Source: Phorcus lineatus
Lineage: Eukaryota; Mollusca; Gastropoda; Trochida; Trochidae
Length of the DNA stretch: 64,000 nt
Reading direction: 5' to 3'
Assembly: GCA_921293015.1 (NCBI GenBank)
Contig: OV121088.1
Location: forward strand, 15,289,645 to 15,353,644
Shown here one piece after another: positions 47,320-58,223 of the stretch. The position numbers and the translations under genes were made by a program. Within the stretch, counting starts at the first letter, position 1. Every line of letters begins with the position of its first letter. Under the pieces are notes generated by a model. That model saw only the letters and a list, made by a program, of their open reading frames with translations. It searched no databases and had not been told where the DNA came from.

Positions 47320-48890
47320 GTAAAACCTCATTATGAACACTTTTATTAGATAGCGAACATACGTATTTAAGAGATTTACGTTAGTTAACAGTTAAAATAT
47401 TTTTAATTTTTTCAACCGTTTTTCAATAAGTGAAATGACTTAATTAATCTTGAATTGCCTTTTCACGCTGTATTATATGACACGCTCCCGTAGCAACTTT
47501 GTTTATGTACACGATACCTTTTCCCACTAATTTCTTATTTACCAGATCATTTCTGAAACTTTCTGGAGAGAAAATTGCAAATGTTTCCAAACTGCTTTAA
47601 CGATTTAAATACTTGGTATAAATTCATTTTACTTACTTTTGTATTCATTCGATTTTTACTTTAAGGACAAGAAATAATGATATCTTCATAACAAAGAAAT
47701 GTTGTGTGTTACTTTATTCATCTTTGAAATTATGCGATATTAATTTAAAAAATTTGACAAAAAAAATGCCACCCGATTGACCTGTATGTACAGATACAAC
47801 ACTCAACAGAAATACATGCACAGTTTTTCCATAGTCATTTAATGTTCACAATCATGCACTTTTTGACGTGTTTACTGAAGGATTGGAACCCACGCATTTC
47901 TCTTGGTTTCACAACTTAACCATGGCCTTCTTAACATTATGACAATTTAACCTATTTACAAAAGCATGCTACATGATAGTATGTTGTCGAGCATTGCCTA
48001 TTATGGTCCTTGTGACAGTCCTGCTAAAATAACATGGTGATAACGTTTATGAATATCCAATCTCTTTCAAAGAACCTTCAATTTGTATTTTTGTCAGCTA
48101 AGTTCACCAGGCATGCGACATATTTGCATAAGACGATATTCATTTCTAGCTTCTTATCGTTGTGAAAAATAGATATTTCAAGTACACAGAAGAACCATGT
48201 GATGACTTCACAAAAACCTTACACGGGATGGTAAATCTACGTGTTTTAGAAAAGAAAAATATCATGTAAGGATCATTACTTTTCTGCAAAATTAATTATT
48301 GAAACGACCAACCTTTGCAATTGCTTTTATTTACATTCTCTACGACGAACTAGGAGGAGCTTAGATAATCATTGTGAACTGTGGTCTAATGATAAGCAAA
48401 GTGTATCGTTTTGAAATATGAACGAAAGACATTAGACTAAAATATATATAATTAAGAGTATATATGGTGGATAGTGTACTTCTTTGAAAAAACAAATTTG
48501 CATATGTATTTAAAGGTTTTGAATCATTAAGCAAACTTAAAAACAGTTACAGCATACGACAAGAAACCTTCACAAGCTTCACAAGCTGGTTGGATAGTTC
48601 CTTTAACAGTGTGTGTATATATACAGCAGATCTTATCATTCATCGTTAATAACTCTTCAGGGTAAAAAATTTACATGTATGATGAATAAAATTGTATTCC
48701 AAATCTTTTTGGAAAGTCTTTCTTAAAATATTAATAAAGGATTATCTCTTTTTTAAAAAAAATTCTAAAATGAATGAACATGAAAGGTCACTGTGAATTT
48801 TTTTTAAGGAAACTTAAAAGTTCCCTTTAGAACAATTCAATCTTGTTATACTGACAGTGTTTAACGTTACTCGCCACAGGAAGTTTCAGA
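47320..48890. other. Intervening duplicated DNA of U3
   Basis: AT-rich and without a recognisable exon. Only weak similarity to U1 18.1-19.0 kb was seen. Confidence 0.35.
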
Positions 48891-48899
48891 TAGTGTCTC

Positions 48900-49010
48900 C
48901 GTTTCATACCTTCTGCTGACTGCAAACGTCTGATAAATAGACAGGCAAAGTTTGATAGACATTATGAGGCTGGGTTTGTTGTTATATGTCCATATCACGA
49001 CGTTAACACT
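48900..49010 (-). pseudogene. VYQKL-block copy 9 (block B, U3)
   Basis: The minus strand reads PHNVYQTLPVYLSDVCSQQK then V and a stop. It is about 94% identical to 32.43-32.50 kb over 68 bases by eye, and about 70% identical to block C at 46.05 kb, so B and C are paralogous blocks 2.9 kb apart in U3 and 2.0 kb apart in U2. Confidence 0.5.
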
Positions 49011-49463
49011 GTTGCCTGTTCCCTAGCTTCGCAGTTTGGCATTGACAAGTTGTCTACAAGAACCTTTGGCTATTTTGATAAATGTATTTTGCAGCCTCTA
49101 GATGACCTTATCTTTTAGTGAGCATCCGCCAAATATAAATGAATTGACAGGGTGCTGGACAAGGGTGTGTCTGTCTATGTGTGTAGGGGAAGGAGGAGGG
49201 GTGTGTGTGATTTTTGTGATAGTCATTTGGGATTTACACTTTTAGTAGATACAAAACATGTTATATATCGTCTTGAGATCATATGCCACTTCTTTGATCA
49301 CAACGTTACAAACTACACCCTCATTACATTTTAAGAAGAATTGTCGGTTTCAGATGATTTATTACTTGCCGGAGCACCAATTCCAATAATTATGTTTTAA
49401 ATATAACCATGTGGAAATAAATGTCAAATACAATTAGAACAACATTAAGTTGGAAACAATTAC

Positions 49464-49605
49464 CTGCCCTCATTAGATTGTAATTAAAATGGACAAAACA
49501 CTCACACGTTTTCAACAGAGACAAGCTAATAAGACACCTAACCAAGATCTTAACGTTAACCATTCTGTCAGGGATAAGATCCAAGTCAGATGCATAGCTC
49601 CTTAG
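49464..49605 (-). CDS. Exon-like block A, U3 copy with a splice donor
   Basis: The minus strand reads TLTSLRSYASDLDLIPDRMV then NVKILVRCLISLSLLKTCEC and FVHFNYNLMRAG. It ends at AGGGCAG|GTAATTG, a good donor. It aligns with block A of U1 (FKSDPYLVDRTDNV, FVCFN). It is the rightmost exon-like block of the array, so on the minus strand it would be an early exon. The family is unknown. Confidence 0.4.
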
Positions 49606-49800
49606 GGATGTCAGTGTTCATTTTTCAAAGAGATCATCCCTATAGGCTACCATTACAGTGTTGAAGTGATGTGATAGGACATCGACAGTGTAATTTATTG
49701 TTAACGTTACTTATAAATAGAAATCTTACCAAATCTAATAAATCAGCACTTTCTTAATGTTTTTTTTAGCTAATTATGCTTTTCCATGAATGACCAACAA

Positions 49801-52650
49801 CATTATGGTTTTGTATTGGTTCAAAGCTTGTTATGTATTTGCATTTGTAGTCTGTTTGCCTAAAAAGATAGTGACGTACATTTCCCTCTGTCTGTAATAT
49901 CTAATAAACGTCTTCCCTCTTGATTAAAGTGCAGATCGTGAATCTCCTGTAACTAGAAACTTCATTGCTTTCATCATGATAAATATACGAATCGCACGTA
50001 CGTAAGGATTACTACGTCATTTGAAGAAGATTATCCATATTGGTAATTTGACAAAGGTTGAAGCGAAAACAATTTGTTATTTATGGTCACATATAAATCA
50101 GTAGTAAGTATGGAGCAACTCACAGAAGTAATATTTCTCCTGATGTCGGAAGATCTTCCAGAAGATGAGGGCTGATGGATGATCCCCAACGGGACGTCAG
50201 TTTCAATTTCCCTAGCTTTATCGTTTGCTGTCGGAACAGCTGTCCGACTGACCGATGTATACGTTGATATGTAGGAGTAAAATAACGTTCTTCAAATTGC
50301 TTCTTAAGTTCTTTCTTACATGTAGTTTAAATCCTACTCATTGAGTTGACATTTTTTATTCAGTTTAGTTCATACCTACGCAATACAAGTTCATAAGTGG
50401 ATTAAACATTGGCATGTAAAATATTTTTGAGCAGGAATTATCGTAGACCGAAATCTTTCATAAAATCTTAAAATTAACTGTCAAGAGTTTCCTTCCATTA
50501 GCAGTCTCATCCTAACATTTGAGCAAATAAGGCAATTAGCTATAAATGCTTAAACGATTAAAATAGAACTTTTCTAAAATATGGTACTCGAGGGCGACAA
50601 AAAATAGTATTATCGTAACGAGTCCGTATTGATTTTTGGGTACGAATGTGAGTATTCAACAAAGTTGCACTGTAAGTAAATCTCATCGTATCAAAACCCT
50701 ACTTTGACAATACAATTGTTATATACATAATGAGTTGTAACACGTTCTCTAGTATGTTATAACTATGTCAGTTATTGTCGTAAATTACATTCTTGAATGG
50801 TATTAAAGGGGAGGTAGCAAGTTTTTTGAGATATATAATCATTCAAAATTCCCCCAATAAACATCAATTTATGCCAAATATATTATCTGCAGAAGTAAAA
50901 ACATCTCATTACCCAACCTGATCATCCGTAGAGGAAATAATCAAATATGAGGTTAAACCTACTGGCGGCTAATTTTGTGTGAACACCTTTTATGAATTTG
51001 AGGTAGGGAATGAATTTGCATAGCGTAACCGCTCATGGCACGTTCCTTTTAAGAGATAGTTATGCTTTTATGAGATTACTTTATCTACTACCCCCTCAAA
51101 GCATCACTTGTAATGTCACATATTTGATGCACAAATACGATTTCGGAGATTTTCTTTCTTATGAAGATTTTTTTCTTATGAAGACTTTTTTGGAGATCAT
51201 TTTTGAAGACAGTGAATGCAAAAATTCCTTAGCATTTGCCTCAAATTTGATCATTGTCACCAAGATCGACTCGTAATTGCATAATCCCCAATTATCGTTG
51301 TCACCAAAGTGGATGACTTTTAGGTAACCCCGTGCAGTGTTTTCTGTAAAGTGGTCAAATAAATTTGGATCTTCAGTAGAAGGTCAAGGTCACCAAAGAA
51401 GTATTTCATGGAAAGAACTTGTGCTGCTCAACTCAAAGTAGGGTTGCTACAACTCTGCTGAGTTACATAAACTAAAACTGTTAAAACAAATTTTATCATG
51501 ATAATAAATCTTAAAAAACACATTTGTTTAAAAAGAGAATCATAAACTTAAGAATTTAGTGTTGATGCCTGCCATTTCGAAAGATCAACTAACATATTAA
51601 CTTGAAAAAAATGTCCCTTTCCATAATCCAAATTATTACAGAAAATATCACAGTAAGATCTCTCCATCGTGAAATCATGACATGTCCGCCTAAACAGCTG
51701 TAATACTTGGAGATGGTGATCATGAAGAACTTAAATCCACGACAGTTAACAGAGTTTTCCCCAGATACCCTACGGACAATAAATTTGCACACCAAGCGTG
51801 CAACGTTAATGTTAACGTTAAGGAATAACAAATAAAAGTCAAATGAGCTTTTGATGGTGCCAGCTACCTGTTCTAAACAATGACGAGTGCAGAAAGTTTC
51901 ACAACTTTTCCAGACTCCCGGCGCACTGTAAACAGCCTGTAATCGTTAAGCTCCAACCTGTTTTAAAAGTCTGCTAGGTGCTGATCGACAAGAATTGCCT
52001 CTGTTCTTCATCAGTGGGAGTACTTTTTCAGTAGGACCAAGGGTATAGCATAGAGCGACATCTCCCTCAAGGCTTAACTTGTGCCTGTTTCCATCACTGG
52101 ATTATTTCAAGCTAATTTGAGAGCATTCCCTAGGTTATATATAGTTATCTCATGAGTACTTTCAAGAATTTGTTTGGGAATCATTCAACGTGAGTGATAA
52201 TAAAGGAATATCAAAGGGACATTGCTTAAGCATAATTTGCCAAATATAATATCTAATGTTACAATAATGTTACATCTGATATTTCAGATAAGAATACAAC
52301 ACCTCATATATTCACAATGATTTGATCTTGAACCCTATCAAGGAATTTAGAAGGTCAGGTAAGAAGAGATGTTTGAAAAAAGATTAATTAATTCTACCAG
52401 AATGGCTAACGTTATTAAAATAGCCCGCCGTATTGAAAAATATTCCATCTCTTTTCAAATTAACGAACTCCCAACAGTGTTTATTCTCATGGAAGTTACA
52501 TAATTCTATTTCTTGGAAAAAACGGTAATGTTGAACGTAATACAAAGGGTTCGAGTATTGTCGTAAATTGAGATAATTCAGAATGTTCAAAGTTCTTATG
52601 CTAATGAACCTCATTATTGCTGTATGTGTTGTAATCATTCATTCAGGCGA
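49801..52650. other. Mostly single-copy DNA to the right of the array
   Basis: No convincing gene. At 50.57-50.70 kb, 'agtccgtattgatttttgggtacgaatgtgag' resembles the left-middle part of the CRE-rich repeat (18.48-18.53 kb) and may be an eroded copy. At 51381-51392 AGGTCAAGGTCA is a nuclear-receptor-type double half-site with a perfect TCAAGGTCA core. 'gtcaccaa(a)g' occurs three times between 51.25 and 51.40 kb. Confidence 0.4.
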
Positions 52651-52699
52651 CATAGAGTTAAATGTAACGCTGAACTATCCGCTTCACAGACGATGGGAA

Positions 52700-52780
52700 A
52701 TCGCTCTGGGATTCGAACCCGAGACATTTGGTTCCCAGCCAAAGTAATCGTCTGTCTGACTCATCAAATGGGAGGTGTAA
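52700..52780 (-). repeat. tRNA-like sequence, probably a SINE head or tRNA pseudogene
   Basis: The minus strand carries a perfect B-box (GGTTCGAATCC in CTCGGGTTCGAATCCCAG), preceded by a 5-bp stem TTTGG/CCAAA around the loop CTGGGAA (which would give anticodon GGG) and by a weak A-box (GAGTCAGACAGACG). The acceptor stem does not pair, so it is not a functional tRNA. A Pol III-derived SINE fits best. Confidence 0.5.
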
Positions 52781-52984
52781 TTCTTCAGAGAAGCTTGCCT
52801 TACTTTCCAATTTGCTTTCCTACTCGACAGTGTTACGAAATATTAAAGCAGATGTTTTGTTTGGAAGAAAAGTCAGTAAATGCTTTAGGAGTACGACTGT
52901 TTTTTAAGGTTCGAATTGGATGAGGGGAATTCACTTGACATTAGATGCTAAGATCTGGCGCATGTCAGTTAATGGTATGACCGG

Positions 52985-53048
<64 letters not shown>

Positions 53049-53050
53049 TG
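52985..53050. repeat. (TAA)n microsatellite
   Basis: About 20 uninterrupted taa units followed by a short degenerate tail. Confidence 0.95.
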
Positions 53051-53239
53051 ATAATAAAAACAATAATATCATGATGATGTTCTCCACTGATGCAGGTTGT
53101 TTAAGCATCTGCCCACCTGTTCGTGTAAGAGTGTGATATTTGTGTAGAACTTGAGGGATGGTTGGTTAGATAGACATGTCGTTGCATACCTCTTCTAAAC
53201 AGATGGTACGGGGGTAGACATGCAATTTTATTACTCGCC

Positions 53240-53620
53240 CGTTGAAGATACCGCCGTTAAATAAATCTACAATGTTATAACACATTGTGTCATAACATCG
53301 CGACGTCACATGACGTCAGAATCGTAAGGTATGACGCCTAAATGTTAGCGGCGAGTCACCAGCGGTGATGTCGGCGATTTTCATGTTTTTTCTTCGGATA
53401 TAGTTCAGCGAGTATTAAATGAAATACTAATCTCAGTCCCATTACATAAGATATTTATGAAGCTCGTGAATGGTATAGATATATAACTCAATTTCGCTCG
53501 TTACATAAGAATGTTATAAAACAGGACGTCGTTTAGTATTCTCTTTGTTTATTACATGACGTAATGATACATGATACATGATAATGATACATTGATTGTA
53601 TACATTACGAGTGTGATTTT
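53240..53620. repeat. CRE-bearing interspersed repeat, second family
   Basis: It contains CGACGTCA (53301) and TGACGTCA (53311-53318), then 'gcggcgagtcaccagcggtgatgtcggcg' and 'tttcgctcgttacataa', with higher GC than its flanks. It is not alignable to the 18.4/54.6 kb element, although both are rich in gacgtc and in 'tttattac' text. Likely a non-autonomous repeat. Its borders are unclear. Confidence 0.4.
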
Positions 53621-54642
53621 TTTAATTTAACTGTATTCGATGTGGTACGAAATATCGCTACTCGCAATGATATAGACAAAGTCAGACATTCATTTAAAAT
53701 ACTTCTTTTATAAACAGAAAGTGCCCATGTGATCTTTTATTTCATTTTAATCATTTTTGAAAAATTGTCCAGAAGTACATCGCCTTTTTATCATTAAGTT
53801 TCCACTGTCGTCAGATAGTGTTGTCATGACCGTACAATGTTGGTTGTGACAGCGACTATTTATGGTGTCTACATTAATGGCACCAAATCATCTGTCTGTA
53901 GACGAAAATTGTGCAGGGACGGCAACATTATTACATGTTAGTAGTGAACTCTGGACTTGTTTAACCATAATCATAAACACAAAATAGCCACGACTGGTGT
54001 ATATTTTAATGTTCAAGTCGCGCAAATGATCAGCTCAGCAACCCTCGAGAGGACAAGGTGTTCAAAGGCGAAAAACTATAATAGTTCCCGTACGTCGTCC
54101 TCAGGTGTTGCACGGATCACACAAGGATGGTAGTTATACAGTCCATTTATGATGTCTAATGCTACTGAAATGCACTAAAGCACCTATTTATCGATATCAG
54201 CTTCTGTATGTTCTCTTCAAAGAACCAGTACTAAATATAGTTAATGGTATACTTCTTGCCAATGAAAAACCGTCTGTCTACGCATCAACTGCTCGTGAAC
54301 ATCACTTACGACTAGTTTTCTATTTATCTTGGCAAATGATTGGAATCTAAAGAAGAAATTCCATCCTGGACTCCAAAATAAAGTGTTACTACTGTATTTT
54401 TATACCACGGAACATTTAAGAATACTGTCAATAAATTTCTGAACGCTTTCGTTGTACACATGTATTCAATGTCAAATAAAAACTGTTTCGATCTTAACCG
54501 CTAAACCTTTTGGCAATCAGTGTAAATACCATAATTGATGTTACATACATTAATTCATCACAAAATAGTATACAGAGAAATATTCAAAATTTCAGGTATG
54601 TGTCTGCAAACTAAACGTTAAGATGTGTCTACAGTTATGTAG

Positions 54643-54945
54643 AGGATATCATATGAGTGTCCACGACATACTATGTTTACGAGTATGTTTATTAGTATTT
54701 CCCGAGCGAGAGCTCAGGGACACGAATATGATATTCTTATTATTACCGAAGACGCAAAATCAAAGAAAATTATCAAAATCAACCTCCAAGCATAGGCGGA
54801 GTACCCGCTGACGTCACATTTTGACCGCAACGTCATAGTAGAACTGTGACGTCAAAGCTGTGACGTCAAAGCATTGGTTATAACGTGACGTCACAATGTA
54901 AAAGTGATGATGATTGCCCTCGTAGGTAATAAATTGTCGTAAGTT
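54643..54945. mobile_element. CRE-rich interspersed repeat, copy 2
   Basis: Partner of 18.42-18.77 kb. Four perfect TGACGTCA palindromes lie within 85 bp (54809, 54847, 54861 and 54886), two more than in copy 1. No coding part is visible. Confidence 0.7.
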
Positions 54946-55394
54946 ATCAAACTAATAAAGACAAAATAAATGTAATAAATTGAGAACGGATGTATGTTGC
55001 TGATTTCAAGTGTTACTTTAAATACATACATGTACGAGTCTGCATAATTAGATAACTCCCTTTGGAGAAAAGAAAAGACTTATTTGGCACAAACCTTTCA
55101 TGCAAATTATAAGTTGATGGTTACTCTAGACTGGTGGATGACAATTGTTGTAATCCTCTGTAATTCTGTTTCTTCAAAATTATCCGGAAATGTTATTACT
55201 CTGTGAAAAAACGTTCCAGAGACTGAACAAAATACAGACAGGAAAAAGAACGCTCAGACTTCTCAATGCCATTGATTTTCGGGAATGCAACTCAATGTAA
55301 GTCACAAAATGGTTAATGAAGGTACTTTATATATTGTTGAAACGTAAGCCTGTGCACGATTTGTCAAATGGCGATTATCTCTCTTAGAACTCTC

Positions 55395-55450
55395 TTTAGG
55401 TCACTGAAGCCCTGCAGGCATTTAAGGTCATGACCTGTCTGGTCATGTGC
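55395..55450. promoter_or_regulatory. Nuclear-receptor-type site cluster with AGGTCATGACCT
   Basis: A perfect 12-bp palindrome AGGTCATGACCT (55425-55436), identical to the classical inverted-repeat-0 hormone-response element, lies near another AGGTCA (55398-55403) and GGTCA (55441-55445). Binding is inference. Confidence 0.35.
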
Positions 55451-56862
55451 CCTTCAGTCGTTTACGGTAAGAGGCACTAGGCCGAGTCGGAACCTTTTCA
55501 ACTTGGCAGTAGGTCAAAATCACATTAATATCATATAATTATTAATCAGAATATTGGAGTAAAGTTTTCACTTGCAGCGCACCAAAATTAATCAATAAGC
55601 CATAAGTATAGCGAGACCAAGACACACTAGAAAACATTTTAGAATAAAAATAATGTTTTTGTCTATCTGGTATGCTTGACATTTCTAAAGGCATGCGATC
55701 CTGTAATGAGATTATTTGAGTTGAACAACAATTGGTTCCGCTTTCACCGATTTGGTGTCCCGGTTCATTGGTTGCTAATCTAAGAGATAGAAGGGTTTCT
55801 TTTAATTAACGCGGTTTAATATGAAGAGATGTAAAGATAAATTTTAATCACCTCAGCTCAAATTACGATTACAAGGAAGTGTAAATATGAGATAACTACT
55901 GTGTTTTTAACATTTGAATTATAAGAATCCCTTTTGTGTCCATAACCGCTATAGGAGTATCGCCAAGTTAACTGAACATAAATTGTGTAATGCATTAGCG
56001 TTATAAAGCTTTTAATACTGCAGTGACAATATATTGGATAAAGGGAGATCAGATAATATTTGATTGCGTTTCCCCTCGGCTCGTTCTACAGAAAGGCTAT
56101 CTTAAAGCTTATTTTTAATAGCTTTGAAGTGCTTAAGTAAAGAACGTAAAACGCTTCTGAAAACCATCGATAGCTTAAGACAACATCGTAAGTCACCTTT
56201 TTGGTGCCTGTCGTATTTGAGAAAGAAGTTGCCAAGGCGATGGCCTTTTAAGTCGGGAATGTTGTCAAGTAATAGCAATTTACGGGGTTATAACTGATTG
56301 ATCGCTTTGATTGCAATAATAACTCGCATGAGTGGAATAACAAATTGATTCGCGTTATTGCTTTAACAAGCGAGACGTTATTCAATAAATATTTACTATC
56401 ATCTAGTATAATGAGCGAGATTAGGAGCTATAACTTTAAACCATTATCTTAAGATAGGAACTCTTTATTTCATTTTTCGCCCGCATCAGAATTATGAGTT
56501 TTGACAATTTATAAACAGTGTTAAAAATGTCGAATATATTGAACTATGAGTGGGAAGCAAATATTTTATCATTTAACGAGTCACATGAAAACATTTATAT
56601 TTGCAAAGTGGTTAGAGACCTCGTTTGTATGAATGGGTTTGACATGTTTTACATGTTTACTGCATGAGAGATTTCAATGCATTGAAATACTTCTTGTCTA
56701 ATAACTGATGTACACTCCAAGGCTTAAAAGTATGACACCTCTTACGCCATATGATAAATATAATACGTTATCTAGTTTGTTACTTTTTTTATTTTACCAT
56801 TCAATAATGCGTTTCTCCATCAGCTAATTGAACACCATATGGTAAGACGTTACTCCAAAAAT

Positions 56863-56876
56863 GTTTCCATGGCAAC
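56863..56876. promoter_or_regulatory. Perfect X-box GTTTCCATGGCAAC
   Basis: It fits the RFX-factor consensus exactly in both half-sites. It lies 14 bp from the end of a minus-strand frame (57114-56890) that has a signal-peptide-like stretch (IVIMILFLLLCVFIELGNCN) but no recognised domain. Confidence 0.4.
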
Positions 56877-56889
56877 AATTTACGATTTT

Positions 56890-57114
56890 TTAAGCTAGTA
56901 AAAAGGGCGCGTTTGCCCTTCTTCGATACAACAACCATCGAACGTCGTCAACCATCTCCCCCATCCTACTTTCCGGCCACTGAAATTCTAAAATAATGTT
57001 ACAATTCCCTAATTCTATAAAAACACACAATAACAGGAATAAGATCATAATTACGATGTGGCATTTGTGAGAAAAGTTTACATCATATAGAAATTGGGAA
57101 GAAGTATATCTCAA
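56890..57114 (-). CDS. Possible exon with a signal-peptide-like stretch
   Basis: 74 codons: MRYTSSQFLYDVNFSHKCH, then a hydrophobic core of about 16 residues, then FQWPESRMGEMVDDVRWLLY and an R-rich end. The latter half is protein-like and lies in a less AT-rich patch. No second copy, domain or splice support is visible, so chance is quite possible. Confidence 0.2.
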   Translation of the reverse strand: MRYTSSQFLYDVNFSHKCHIVIMILFLLLCVFIELGNCNIILEFQWPESRMGEMVDDVRWLLYRRRANAPFLLA

Positions 57115-58091
57115 GAATAAAAATAATTAAATATATACCTTCTTTTTATTAATCTTTTATTTATTCTTTTCCCTTTCTTTCGGAAACATATCAATCTAAA
57201 AATGTTGAATATTCATCGACAACCGATTGTTGTAATGACTAAGCGAACCGATCATTTCTGCGCTCACTAGTGTAAAGGAAATATGATGTAAAGAACAATG
57301 GGGGTATTTTTGGATTTGTCAACCATCTAAATGCGAAATAGTAAAGTAATTTCGATGACAAAATCACGCTTCAGAGGCGTACGAAAACCTCTTTGAAAAT
57401 CTCTTAATAGTCTAAATGTGACTCCCCTGTTGCTTAAATAACTATCTGGTGATGCCACTAAACCAAAACAGAACGAGACCCATGGGTAAACGGAGAATAT
57501 TGGAATTCATGAAGCGAAATGGGAACATCACAAAACGGGACACAAGAGAGTAGGACGGAAGCATTTGATTGGCTGAAATATGCCATTAAACCGTACGCAG
57601 TGAACTTATCCCATTTACCAAAAACTAGCGTGTCCACAAATACCTGTTAATCGAAATATAAACATTTTAATCTCTGATATTTTTAATCAAAACGATTTTT
57701 GAAATTACATGGCATCATGACATTTGTTTCTTTTTTAAGTAATCAAATAATTCGTGAAACATTATGGCAACGCACCGAGAATACTGCACGATTGATGTAT
57801 ATTTGTAAGTAGTGGAACAAATGTAATAATAATATCATGTAAACTTATATCCTTCTTGAAAAATTATAAAAAAGGACATTAGATTGGTAGGACTGTCAGG
57901 CCTGTTTTATTGTTACCCACTGTATGGACAGCAATAATTTGTTACTATCAATGATACCCCGAAAATTTGTAATGTTCACATGGATGATTTTTTCTAAATT
58001 GTAACCATTTCTGTTAATTTCCAATGCAACATTTATTGCTTTCAGCTCGACATACATTAAGTACATATCGTAATTTGAGAAATTAGTCGCA

Positions 58092-58223
58092 TATAGCCTC
58101 ATATACTCAACCAAAACGTTAAAACAAAACGCCCTAATATTCATTCAATGGATCTCTTATAGCCTTATATGCTCAACCAAAAAGTTAAAATAACACGCCC
58201 TAATATTCATTCAATGGATCTCT
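58092..58223. repeat. 66-bp tandem duplication
   Basis: Two adjacent 66-bp copies (58092-58157 and 58158-58223) share 'tatagcct.atat.ctcaaccaaaa.gttaaaa' and an identical final part, 'cgccctaatattcattcaatggatctct'. Few differences, so the duplication is recent. Confidence 0.9.

Larger units (their letters stand above)
33655..49800. repeat. Segmental duplication unit U3
   Basis: It begins with a match to the U2 start ('gcgccaagacttaaatgactgaacagtttgcaac'), is interrupted by about 2.7 kb of unrelated DNA (33.85-36.6 kb), and resumes by 37.05 kb with matches to U1 14.49 kb onwards. The right end matches U2 near 33.1 kb ('ggctaccatta.ag...gatgtgata.gacatcg' at 49.64 kb). Extra internal copies of the C, D and E blocks (42.5-44.0 kb) and an extra Z block (41.3 kb) show further local duplication. 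Confidence 0.75.

Noticed and set aside
52700-52780. Functional tRNA gene
   Set aside because: The acceptor stem does not pair, the D-arm is weak, and the loop would give the rare GGG anticodon.
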